Shown: positions 11,701-23,400 of the stretch, piece by piece
How the letters are laid out: every line of letters starts with the position of its first letter
Numbering within the stretch: the stretch's first letter is position 1
Assembly: GCA_009617715.1 (NCBI GenBank)
Contig: VTFK01000431.1
Coordinates: forward strand, 1-64,000
Direction: 5' to 3'
From: Plectrocnemia conspersa
Lineage: Eukaryota > Arthropoda > Insecta > Trichoptera > Polycentropodidae
Length of the DNA: 64,000 nt
The notes under the pieces: model-generated
Databases searched by the model: none
Told to the model about the DNA's origin: nothing
Seen by the model: the letters and a program-made list of their open reading frames with translations, nothing else
Made by a program: the position numbers and the translations under genes

Positions 11701-14700
11701 TTATAAATATTTTTCTTACGTCTTTTATCAATAATTTAATTTAAAAACCATTTGATTAATTTCTTTTTTCTACATATTTTTTTTTTTCTACTTTATAATA
11801 AGTCATTCATATTTTTTATTTATAACCACTGTATTTAAATTCTTTAAAGTTAACAACTATAAAATATTTGTAAAACACATCTGATTTGTAAAGCTTGTTC
11901 TAATTTTGTAATAATTACTACAATCACTTATCTTTTTCTTTATGGATTTTTTCTCAAAAAGCTTTTAACATATGCAAACTAAAATGATTTGGCTTATGAA
12001 AATCCAGAACTGTACAAAAATCACGCAGACTTTCAAATGCCACCAATTATCATAAAAACTTTTTAAAAAGCTTCGAAACTTGTTTAAAAAAAACATTAAA
12101 AAACATATTGTTTGAATTATCCTTTGTAATTGTCGTACAGTCAACTTTATATCAACTTTCACAAAGGGTTGGATTTAGAGGTGGGGCTAAAAAATAAAGC
12201 GATTGGCTTTTAATTTTGCATATATTTAACCGGTCCAATTTCCTAGAAGGATTTCATCTGAAATTTTAATTTATTAAGCATTTGATTCAATTTATTATTA
12301 GCATCATCTTACACTGATTTTTATTAGAAAAATAATTTTCATTACATTTTCATTTAAAACTATTCTATGATTTGTTTTGTAAATGTTATAAAAATAAATT
12401 CATAAGGCAATTTCTAGTCTTTATAAAATTATTTTATTCTCTGATCTAGAATTTTAGTTTTATGTACAAGAAAAACGTAATTTATAGGTAATAATTATCG
12501 TGTTTAGATATTTATATCAACCACAATAAAATATTTTAAATTCAACGCTAGTGTACTAAATGTTAAAAAAACAAGAGATTGCTAACCTAACCGATAATAA
12601 GCGACTCGATAAATTTTTTTTATTAAAAGTAATATATTAAATATTTTTAAGAACCACTGGCAATAAATTAAATTATTCTGAATGAGTGAATTTTATACTA
12701 ATATACATATGTATGTTACGCCGAATCGATGAAATTGCTTATTGCGTAAAATGGGATAAAATTCATAAAACGTGCAAGCCCGTTGCGTTATTCGTGAATT
12801 AGGCAAATTATCTGCAGAATGCATGTATTAAGCCAATAAAATAGTAGCGCTCCTGTAGTGTTTTTTGGAACTAAGTCATTTTTGCCAGTTGCGAAACGTT
12901 TTTTAAAAAAAAAAAACATTTCATGCGAATTTAAGCTTTATTTAGAGAAAACCCCGAATGAGCCAAAGAGCTTTTTTCCCTCATAATGCCGGAGATTTTG
13001 TGAATTAAGTCTAATACTTTGCTTCAAGGGCAAGATTTTGATTCGGGCTTTGTGCAGACGAGAAGCACTCGAACTTTATTGTTTGGATTCGATTGAAAGC
13101 CAAGTAGTCACAAGAGAACATCCAGGAGTTTAACTCGAGATTTAAATCAACCAGTGACTACGACAATTAATTGGAACAGCCGTCTAGAGACTATAAATAC
13201 GGTCCAGTACTCCATTATTAGTTAATATTTTTGAAAATGTGTATTATTAACATAAATATTGCGTAAAAATGCAAATAGTGTTAAATAATAATTAGACAAA
13301 AGGAAAGTTAATTTAAGGAAAATGTATTTTCAAAATGATGGTTGATTCAATTGGATTGTTGCTTCATTAAAGGGTAGTATTCATACAGAACAGCATCCTG
13401 TGTATATTTATAACGATAGAACACAATTTTAAGATCGTTCCATAGCGGTGCAATTAAGCCGCAATTTACATACCAATCGGTTTCGCAATTTGCAATAATG
13501 CACAATGCACACCGGTAACTGCTCTTCGTTATTCATCTGGACGTACATATACAGTATGTTTAATATTTTTTATTGTATTATGAATTATATTTATATATTG
13601 GTTTTTACGATTCGATGAGAATTTAATTGAATACTCAGAGTTGAATATAGAAACGAAATCTGTCACGTTATTTAACTGAACTATATATTACGTCTGAGGC
13701 GTAGCTTTTACATTTATAGACGTGCACACATACACATGTACATATTAAGGGTGTCTGCTTCAGCTGTTGCTCCAGTACACCTTTCGTAAATAGCTACGTT
13801 CATTGCTGTATGTATGTATGTATTTGAAGGTGGAGGCAACTCCGTCAGGGACGTCGCGCCTCTGTTGCATTTTAAATTTAATTTTATAAATAAATTTAAA
13901 ATTCAATAGAATATATACATGGACTCTTCTGATCCACATCTCACGTATAATATATATTTTCTGTTTCAATTTATTTTCCATTACGTTATCGTTATCGATA
14001 CGCCTTGTATGTTTGCATTAAGACACCTAATACAAACACTCGCTGTTATAATTCGATTCTTGATCCCAATTTCGAATAACTTTATATCTCGTCTGATGAG
14101 AAAACTTTGCCACATTTCGATTAAAATGGCGGTCGTGCATTGTGTTCACCGTGACGTATTGCGCCATTGAATATAACTTATAATACACATAAGTGCCGTG
14201 TATCCGCATAGCGAAGTAATACACTTTAAAAGTCTTGCCAATCCCAAAAGCAATTTTAGCAAATTGAATGCGTCATGTTATCGGTTTTCTAACGTCGACT
14301 CTAATTCGTTTTGGGTTTATGTAGCACTTGTTACGTATCGCTACTACGTTACATAAAACGTCTTTATAATGCAGATGGCGCATTATATGCACGTATTAGC
14401 TTTGTTGAAGTATATGGTAATTTAAAAAAAAACACAATAAAATGTCTGCCGATCGGCCTTGTGCGACAATAGACAGTGCTATTCCGATAATCGATTTGCG
14501 ATTATTTGCAAAACCATAGAATACATAGGAATTCCATTTATATGCATACACAATAAAAATATATAATTTAAATGCATATGTACTCTTCTAATGCCATATT
14601 ATTATTTAAGTTGACTTTTATATTGTTCTTCGATAATTTTTATTGTACCATATACAAATATATATTTAATTATTTAAGGGCAAAATTATTTTACTTTGAC

Positions 14701-15243
14701 AATCATTATCATCATACTAAAATTGACTGATGATGGGCTTCTATAAGCCTTGCTTATTAAAGTTGATCGCTTTGCAGACTTCAAGTCGATCATGCTGGAC
14801 ATATATTTGGCTCACTTTAATATATTTGACGGTGTTAGATTCTTACTACAGCTGATGAAAGCAACTGATAAAAGTCGCTTGTGCTCTACTCATATTACGC
14901 ACCCGTATATCAAATCCGTTCTTAATTAAGTTTTGTTGAAGCGTGCTTAAGTTTTTTTTGCATATACGGGTGCTTTTGATATGTCTGTGTATACCTGCCG
15001 GCTACGTAAAACGTCTAAAAAAGCAATTTGTCAACTTCTAAATAATTTCTTAAATATTTACAATATATTCATGCTAATGCAATAAAACACAATTGATATT
15101 TGCAAATAAATGGATTAAACTTATTTCATACGTACCTAATGTTCCACACGAAAATTTTCCTTTTCAATAAACATCAACACGTGTTTTTTATAATTTCAGG
15201 AAAAATCGTTTCAATAATAATTTTATTCGCAAATTAATATATA
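8758..15243. other. 6.5 kb of AT-rich sequence without recognised genes
   Basis: No gene, RNA gene or transposon is recognised. Open frames do not exceed about 83 codons and overlap on both strands (for example 13919-14170 and 14027-14224), as expected by chance. Slightly GC-richer patches occur near 10050-10380, 11265-11640 and 13740-13870. A TATG microsatellite is at 13807-13823. Confidence 0.5.
13807..13823. repeat. TATG microsatellite
   Basis: About four units of TGTA/TATG. It is the same motif as the run at 4642-4660. Confidence 0.8.
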
Positions 15244-15287
15244 TATACACAGATTTAAAAAAAGTCATATACACAGATTTTGAAAAA
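15244..15287 (+). repeat. Short duplication at the 5' junction of LINE copy 3
   Basis: ATACACAGATTT plus a run of A at 15244-15262 is repeated as ATACACAGATTTTGAAAAA at 15269-15287, where it becomes the LINE coding sequence. The duplication therefore straddles the 5' end of the insertion. Confidence 0.6.
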
Positions 15288-16444
15288 GCATTTGATAAAG
15301 TTAACCATGCTTTACTTGTAAAAAAGTTATCTAATTTCGGGTTTTCTGAAGATCACATAAATCTATTCTCAAATTATTTGACCAATAGATATCAATTCGT
15401 CAAGTATAATAACTCTTTTTCAGAACGATATAAGACCCCTACTGGAGTACCTCAAGGATCCAATTTGGGTCCATTGTTGTTTTATTGTTCATTAATGACA
15501 TAGAAACAGCAATAGAGCATTCAGATTTTTTATTATATGCAGATGACTTGAAAATTTACAAGAAAATGCATTCGATTTCTGATTCCCTCGACCTACAGGA
15601 GGATCTCAACTCTATATGGAAATGGGCTTGCTATAACCAATTGCCTTTCAGTGTAAAGAAATGTCGCACAATTTCATTTTCAAGGTCGTTAACGCCGGCA
15701 AAATATTCATACCATCTAGGCGGATATTTTCTGGAAAGGTTTTCTTCAACTAAGGATTTAGGAGTGACTTTCGAAGAACGTTGGAAATTTAGCCAGCACA
15801 TTGCAGAGACTCATAGCAAATCCTTAAAAATGCTCGGTTTTATCTTGAGAAATGCGCGTTACTTCAGGAATACTTTAGTATTGCGCACTCTTTATGATAC
15901 TCTAGTCCGCAGCATACTAGAAACTAGCTTCATCATTTGGATCCCAGGCGTAATGAATCAATGTAATGAATTGAAGCTGGATAAAGTACAACGTAAATTT
16001 CTTCGATATTTATACTTGAAGGAATACGGGTATTATCCGTTCTTGTTTCCCAGTGCTTTTATTTTGGGAGCCCTGGGATACGTTTCTTTGTCGACTCGAA
16101 GAAGTGTTTATGTAATTAAACACTTCTGGAAATTGCTCAAGGGCATCGTAGACAATCCTTCAGTGCTCGAGGAGCTTCAAATGTGGGCTCCTGAAGGTGG
16201 TTATAGTTCTCGGTCGCGTACACTATTCTTGCCTGTAAAGTCTAGAACTGGAGCACTTGCCAACTCTTCTCTGGCCAAGGCTATTCATCTGCTCAATTCT
16301 GTCCATAGAAATATTGACATTTTCTCTTGCACATATGGAGTTTTGGTTCAGTTCGTATGGGACAATGCACACCTGTTGAGGTGAGATGTGTCTGTTGTTT
16401 TGTCTTGTTTATATTTGTATGTATTATGATGTATTTGTACTTTT

Positions 16445-16488
16445 GACTATCGTTACGCATTGGGTTTGCCTGTCAGGTCACGATGGTT
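16445..16488 (+). other. Conserved LINE 3'-UTR stem-loop (copy 3, with compensatory change)
   Basis: GACTATCGTTAC pairs with GTCACGATGGTT around a 20-nt loop of the same length as in copies 1 and 2. Pair 11 of the stem has changed from G-C to A-U on both sides. Pairs 1 and 4 became G-U wobbles and pair 10 is a mismatch. Sixteen of 20 loop bases are conserved. It lies 60 nt after the ORF2 stop. Confidence 0.75.
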
Positions 16489-16520
16489 ATAATTTGAATA
16501 AATAAATAAATAAATATATA

Positions 16521-18699
16521 TATATACAATTATTACAGTTTTAATTTTATTTATTATGTAGTGTGTAAACTAAACTAAAAAATATTACTAATTTTCATTA
16601 CAAGATTTTATATATAATATATTTTTTGAACTCTAAAGTGATTTAGTAAAGCAGTGTTCTTGCTTTATATATCAATTTGATTAATGTCGTGATTTGGAAC
16701 GAGCCTTGTTATTATCTTATACATATCCCATTGTACTATGTAACTGAATTGGTGGAAATTACCAACGTTGTCATTTTATGTAATGTTTAGTGCCACCAAC
16801 TCTTGGCCCTGTTAACAGTTTTTATGCAAGTGTCATGAAACTGTTAATGGATACCGTTGATTAAATATCTGCCCTCTTGTGTTTCCAACAAAAAAAATAT
16901 TCCCTTCAGACGATTATTTATTTTAATGATCAAAATGTTTAAATTAAGAAAAATATCCTATTTTTTACTATACAGGTTTAAAGAAAAATCCATATTTTTC
17001 AACCAAAATATAAAATATACATTTTTTAAAATCTAAATAACAATTTATATTATAAACTATGTAACATACACCTACAATAGACACTATCAAAATATAGCAA
17101 AATATAGCACTATCAATTATCGCTATATAGTCATATAAAACGTGTCGTATTTAGTTTAAGCAAAAAAACATCCTAATTTTGATCTTATGATAATCTTAAA
17201 GTTTCTCACTACGCAGCCAAATAAATCGAGTGAATTATTATAGTTGCTTAAACTATCTTTTTTTTGTTAAAAAACAAATATACAGTAGACTCCACAATAA
17301 CACGTTAAATTGGAAACGTGCTATTTGGGTGGTATGTATATATTTTTGTTCTAAACTGTATGGCAATAAATTCACTGTTAAGTCATTTAAATACCGTCAT
17401 TTTATTTTAGTAAATTATTAGGTTTTTGTAAACAAAACATTTTAAAGTATACGCGTATATATAATCGTATTTTTAATTGGATAAATTAAAAGCTACATTG
17501 AAATTATTTTAGGATTTATTTTTATTTTTGTTAACAATATAGAACAAACGCATCTTAAAATATAATATATTACTAAAGAAAATGATGTAATTATTTTTGA
17601 CTGTTTGCTAGCGTGTTTGTTTTATAAAAATATTCGGCAAAACGTATCACACGTTCGCCAATGCCTGAAATGGCTTAGGAAATTTAAAATTATGAATATT
17701 TTTTGTTTTGTAGACAAACCTTAAAGTGAACTAATAAATTTTAGTCAGACATTCTATGTATGCTAATTTAAAAATAGCTAGCAAAACTGGATTATCGTGA
17801 TCTAGTGTCTAAATATGCATTAAAAAATCTGGAAGGTTTGGAAACATCTGATATGGTTATTACTCGTATTAAAGCGATTGGCGTATGAATATGATATTGA
17901 CTGCAAAGGAAACAAATTTTTAAGCATTTATTGTAATGAAATTTTAATGGTTTAGTGTAAGAAGGATATATTGTTATGTTTTTTTATTAAAAATAAGTAA
18001 ATAATTACAACCATAACATTTAGAAAAATAATTACTTATAATAAAAAACAGTTTAGCGAGTGTTAAAAGTATCTACACTACGTGTATAAGGCTTTGAAAT
18101 AAAGGCTAAATTATGATGAATTACTAATAAAATAATTTCCCCTTTCATTCGTTGGAAGTAAATTAGATATCGCAGGTACTCTCCCCTCCTTTGTTCACCA
18201 GCCCCGTCTCGTTTTTGTCTTAGAGAATTATGGTCAGCTTACATAGTAGTTAATTAGGTTCTGAGTCTGTAAATTTTTTACTAAATATTTTTTTATTTAT
18301 TAAAAGCACAAAACAAAAATACTAGTATATAAAATTAAATTTTTCCATTTGGAATTTGTACTTGCGCTTTAAATTTGCATTCATAAAATTCGCGTCTCAC
18401 GTTTTTGTACCCAAAAACCATCAGAGCATTAAGAAGGTTTATCTCGTCGGCATTTTTTTTAAATACGAAGCCATGCACAACCTTAAGGCTTCTTTCAACT
18501 TGAACAAATTATTCTACAAAGTATCGAAAATTTAATTAATTCGCGCTAATCCATCGTACAGATTTACCCAGGCATATTAACGGCTCCCACGCACGGCGAT
18601 AACGACGTGCAATTTTGCACAATTCCCAAATCGAAGTGTTTGTCGGCCACTTTAATGACAGTCAAATTAGTGCTACTAAACCAAACACCGATCCGAGAG
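16521..18699. other. AT-rich stretch without recognised genes
   Basis: Nothing recognisable beyond short chance open frames. The LINE tail at the left end merges into a TA-rich run. Confidence 0.5.
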
Positions 18700-18975
18700 A
18701 GGAGTTTCCCGATCCTTTCGGGTCACGTGAAGTTTTGAACGGTAACGTACGTATTCACGTGTGTCAGGCGGGAGGTAGCCGGGATCCCTGGCGGTCGGGT
18801 CGGGGCTGGGTATCGACCCAGTCCCGGGATGTTGCCTTCCCTACTACCCACCAATCCTACCCCAACCTACCCCCGCGTTCCTGGACCTCTCCACGCCCGT
18901 CCCCTTTGCTCCACTAACCTACAGCTGAGCCGACCCACCCCATATGGCGGGTCACTGTAGTAAATAAATATTAAA
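18700..18975 (+). mobile_element. GC-rich insert with an A-rich tail, probable retroelement 3' end
   Basis: This block is strikingly C+G-rich in a very A/T-rich neighbourhood and stops at TAGTAAATAAATATTAAATA, a tail of the kind left by LINE or SINE insertion. It contains an inverted pair CACGTGAA/TTCACGTG (about 18723-18763) and C-rich runs. A 100-codon open frame (18615-18917) begins upstream of the block and reads into it, but it looks like low-complexity Pro/Ser sequence and not a known protein. My reading is a 5'-truncated element consisting mostly of 3' UTR. The family is unknown. Confidence 0.4.
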
Positions 18976-20311
18976 TAAAACTGTGCATGCTTTATGCAAA
19001 AGCGGAAAATCCTTGAATAATAATATTAATTGTTTTTCTCATTTACCTAATAAAAATATTATAATAATACCTTTAAATGCTGTAATATTTGTTGCTCAAA
19101 ACAATAATAGTTTTAAGCGATTAAATTATTATTTTGTAACTAGTAGTATGTGTTTAATTTTTAACAGCTACTATTTTCAATTTAGGAATTTAATTGTTAA
19201 TTATAAAATTATCTGTTAGGTTGCTATTAATTGGACCAGTAGTTTTCAACTTGCTTAGTAATAAATATGACTTATATCATATATAGGGGTGGCTTTGAAT
19301 ATTAATAGTAGTGACCAGAATACAGAATACTCGACACCAATGAATATATACATAGTTCAATGCACTAGCCGTACTTGTGTAGAATATTAATCTAAAATAG
19401 GCAAACACATAAAAGTTGGGCAAAATGTTCAAATTAAAGCATATAGAATATACAATAAATTAAAGATGTTATTTTTTGTAAAATTCTTTTTAAACTATCA
19501 TATAACCATTCACACAATAACCGTTGTAGTTTTTAATTTATTGATATTAATATTTCAATCAAAATAGACCTTAAAAACTGATTGCCGTTCTTGTTTCAAA
19601 AATATGAAGAAAAAATCCTTTTATATTTTTTTTTAAAGACACAATAGCTGAGTTTTAATCGTATTTACATAAAGTTGCTAAAAATAGATATTATGAGCTC
19701 GTTAGCCAGCCTAATCTTTGTTACAAAATGTCGTTTTTTCATAACATCAAATATTAGCAACTCTGTTAAAAAATCTTAAGGTTCAAAGTCATTTTTTTTA
19801 TATATGATTTTGAAGATACGATAATTATTGTAGTTTTAATTTAAAATAAAATTAAATTATCACTAGATTTTTTTTTTGTATTTTCAATTTAATTTTGCTT
19901 TATTTGTAGAAGATTTTTTTAGTTTTTTTTATGTTTAAATTATAACCACAAACGTTTATTTTACAATTCTTACCAAATTGTAGCTAATAACAAATTATAA
20001 ACATGAACATGGTAATAAACCAGTAACATGCTTAGTAAATATAATTAGTATAACAAATTATTTATGTAATTGAAATAAACGTATTAAAAAACCTCAAAGA
20101 GTAACAGTATAAATAGAAAACCAGAATATATCTCTAAAGCATATAAAAAATTAAAATAATCTGGCACTGCAATCATAAGACCTATAAAAATTGTAGTAAG
20201 ACTCATGTATTCGGTTGGCCCTTTAGGATTATATTATATTTTAAAACACTTACGTTTCTGTGACATATAATACTAATTATAACAAAGAAGCTATAAAATA
20301 GTATTATTCAC
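18976..20311. other. AT-rich stretch without recognised genes
   Basis: No gene is recognised. The best open frame is 78 codons (18983-19219), dominated by N, I, F and Y as expected from base composition. Confidence 0.5.
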
Positions 20312-20460
20312 AGTAGGTCTCGTTTTTTTTATCAACATCTATAAAATATTTTTTATTTACATTTTATATTTGGTCACTGTAGACTATGATTCATAGTCTA
20401 CATTTAACAAATATAAATATATGTTTTTTTATGAATGTTTATAAAAAAACGAGCCCTAAT
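20312..20460. mobile_element. Hairpin (foldback/MITE-like) element of about 145 bp
   Basis: A large imperfect palindrome centred at 20390. The core is 12-bp perfect arms, TGTAGACTATGA at 20378-20389 and its complement at 20391-20402. The outer arms match with small gaps: left TAGGTCTCGTTTTTTTTAT, right ATAAAAAAACGAGCCCTA. Such whole-length palindromes are typical of MITE-like elements. A clear target-site duplication is not visible. There is no coding capacity. Confidence 0.65.
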
Positions 20461-23400
20461 GTGATAAAATAGACAATATCAAAAAAAAAAAATTTATCTA
20501 GCAAAAATCTTAATTGACTAAAAATTTACATAGCAAAATAATTTAATAATTAAATAAAGTAAAAGTAATACACTACAGTTTTTCTTTTTTGTTGTTAGGA
20601 TACTGAGGGTGGTAAAATAATTCGTTGTTTGAACTAATGTGTTATTCACTAATTGACTTATTAAGACTTCTAATTAGGGGTGTGCTAGTCTGTTTTTAAT
20701 GGTCATTTCGGTTCAGTTTAATGACACGGGAACTCTTTTTTTATGCCATAGTTTTATTTTAGACTAGAAATTAAATAAATATACACATATAGAATTTTAT
20801 TTTAATATTATTTTATAAATATGCCTATAATATTTTTTTTATTATTTTTATACGTTTTCCTATTATTTAAAGCTCTTGTATTTAAATTAGTAGAAACCAT
20901 ATAAATATACAGCGTGGAGATTATGTTTCTTTGTATCTATTAAAGATGAAATTTAATCATTTCAATTCTGTCCTTAATTAAGATTTCTTCGAAATGTATT
21001 TGTAAGATTACCATTGTTTGAATTTATTAAAACATATACAGCCTCAGTCAAAATATTGAACCACCCAAATATTTTAATTTAAGCAAAACATATTGATGAG
21101 TTTTTTTACGATATTAATTTAAAGCAATTTTTAAAAAGTAATAATCCTTGGCATTAATTACAGCTGTTAACAATTTATTTCATATCTACACTTTTGCCTG
21201 CAGCTCAACTTAAAATTAGGCCACCCTACTTCTTTCAAATATAAAATAAATTGACCTATAAACAGTAGAGGTTTTTGCCAAACGATTAGTATTATATTAA
21301 GCAGTTCTTTAGTTAAGAGCTACGCAGTCACCAAAAAGCAGTCAAGTTTCGAGTTTAATTCTGCTGCTTAGTATTGCCTCACAAATCGTATTAATTACAT
21401 TTATTAAACATTTTCATAACTCGTATGGTATATACCGCACAGTTTAAAACATAATAGTAATGTTATAAACCTTAATATTTGAATAAAAGCGCATATAAAA
21501 TAACATAAAATATACGACTGTTTGCGTAAAAAAGACATGTTCATGTATAAAAATTTTATTAAAAAAAAAACAATGGTCGCAAAAGGAAAAATATGTCACG
21601 TGTGTGTGCGAAATACATGACGTAAAAACAAGGACTAAAAAAACTTGACGTATTATTTCAGAAAGCTTATGTAACATATGATACACGTAAATGTATAAAT
21701 GTAATATAATATTTTATGCAAATCACTCGTTCCTTTGCAAAAAATCTATATAAACATATCCCTCGTAATATACACCTTCGTTATTAAATTCTAGCTCAGG
21801 TATACAACTTTATTAACCGCGTTCGAAACTTTATAAAACTAGCGTCTGTCTTGAGCACGACTAACTTTTCCAGAGATTCACGACCGGGATTATATATTTA
21901 TCCGGGAAGACGCCGTATAAGAAGCGCTTGTTAAATTGGAATAAAACTGTTTGTATTATATATTTAATTATTAAAAAAAAAAAACAATTTGTACGGGTCG
22001 GTGAAAAGAAAAACAGCACATTAATCACCGTCAAGGATGGCAATTAAAACGACGCTGCGAAACCGAGACACTTTGTAGTCTGACGGGAAAAGTGTACTTT
22101 CCGAGAACTTTCAGTACGCAGCGTCGCAGCTCGAAAGCTCTGAAATGCGCATGAAAAAAAGGAAAGCGATATAAATAAATTTTGCGAGCGGACACAAAGT
22201 GGGCTTGCGGCAGGCGAGGAAAGCTTAATGGAAAAGATACAGGTAAAACAGATATAAGCTATAAGCTACAACGCTCGATATATCGAGGAATTTCCATCAT
22301 GCTATCTACCGTATAGATATAATGAATATAGAACCTTTTAAACCGTAGATAGATACATATGTATATAAGTATAATATATTTAGTTGATAAAAAAATATTT
22401 TATACATAAAAAGCATAATTAAATGCTGTCTATTTATAAGACAAAATGATATTCTTTGATATTGTTTTGAGAGAAAGAGAAATGGCCACAATGGCTTTGT
22501 TTATAAGGGGTACCCGGGAGGACATTCTCATGAGGTGAAGATAACAATACAGTCTAGTCGACCTAAATTGAAATTTTATCATATCGAATAAGATATTTTA
22601 TTTTACTTTATTGAGGGACTGGATAATGTCACTCCATGCTTATTTTATCAAATCATTTTGAGCATGTATGAAGAATGTATACAAATATAATATTTATACG
22701 TAACCGTTATTAAATATAATATAATCTTACAGCAATTTCAAGCCTTAAATTCAACTTTATTCATGTGTTTAATTGAAAGATCTTTTCGAAACATACTACA
22801 ATATATTATTTTTATACAATTTTATTATATGCAAAAGGTTTACTACAATATATTGAAAAAATTTTATTTGCTAGTTTGCGTCGTATGATTTGCCAATTTT
22901 TTTTGCCAATCAAAATTCTATAGAATCTCATAATAATGTATTGATATTAAACCTATAAAAATAATTTCATAATCCATAAAATCCCATAAAAAAAACTGTA
23001 ATTAAATATATTAGATAACGTATAATATACATGCTCGTAAAAGTCTCGAACTCTTGGTGACTCAAGGCGACTGCTTGGCTGGACCAGATCTGATGATCGA
23101 AGTGAAAGCAACTATTTTTCACGTCTTCTCTGTTGATTTTCCTTGGCTCTACTCGCAATTAGTTCAGGATCGAATTCAAAGTATTAAATATAAATTAGAG
23201 CTAAGTAATTTTCCACATGATTAAAATAATTGGAACATATCAACGTTTCTTTTTCCCTCGAGTTTTTTATCAATCATCTGTTCTTTGAAACGAAACTTAA
23301 ATCTCTGTTTTTATCTCATATTATGTTGTAAAACGGTTGATAAGTGCAGTATGTTCCAAGTTGTATCAATACACCAACACTAAAATTACCTGCTCGGATA

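Larger units (their letters stand above)
15244..16520 (+). pseudogene. LINE (Jockey/CR1-type) copy 3, diverged, 5'-truncated reverse transcriptase
   Basis: A second lineage of the same LINE family. Coding sequence starts at about 15268 in the reverse transcriptase (YTDFEKAFDKVNHALL, motif A), continues through GVPQGSNLGPLLF (motif B), breaks by one base at 15478-15484, and then runs open from before 15485 to the stop at 16384. That part contains FINDIETA, YADDLKIY (motif C) and the C-terminal domain with YYPFLFPSAFILGALGY. It is roughly 55-60% identical in protein to copy 2, so it is a different subfamily, not a sister copy. The endonuclease and ORF1 are absent, as in typical 5'-truncated insertions. 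The 3' UTR keeps the hairpin (16445-16488) and ends in (AATA)n from about 16496. Position 15485 is a TTG inside the frame, not a biological start. Confidence 0.92.

Noticed and set aside
15485..16384. A complete 299-codon gene starting at 15485
   Set aside because: The first codon is TTG inside a reverse transcriptase whose N-terminal part lies upstream in another frame. It is a LINE fragment, not a gene start.
21047..21230. Intact Tc1-like element with terminal repeat CAGTCAAAATATTGAACCAC
   Set aside because: The possible second end is in direct, not inverted, orientation and no transposase remnant lies nearby.
22967..23158. Integrase-like fragment on the minus strand (AKENQQRRRE in one frame)
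   Set aside because: The match is a few residues, broken by a stop, and not followed by a convincing domain.
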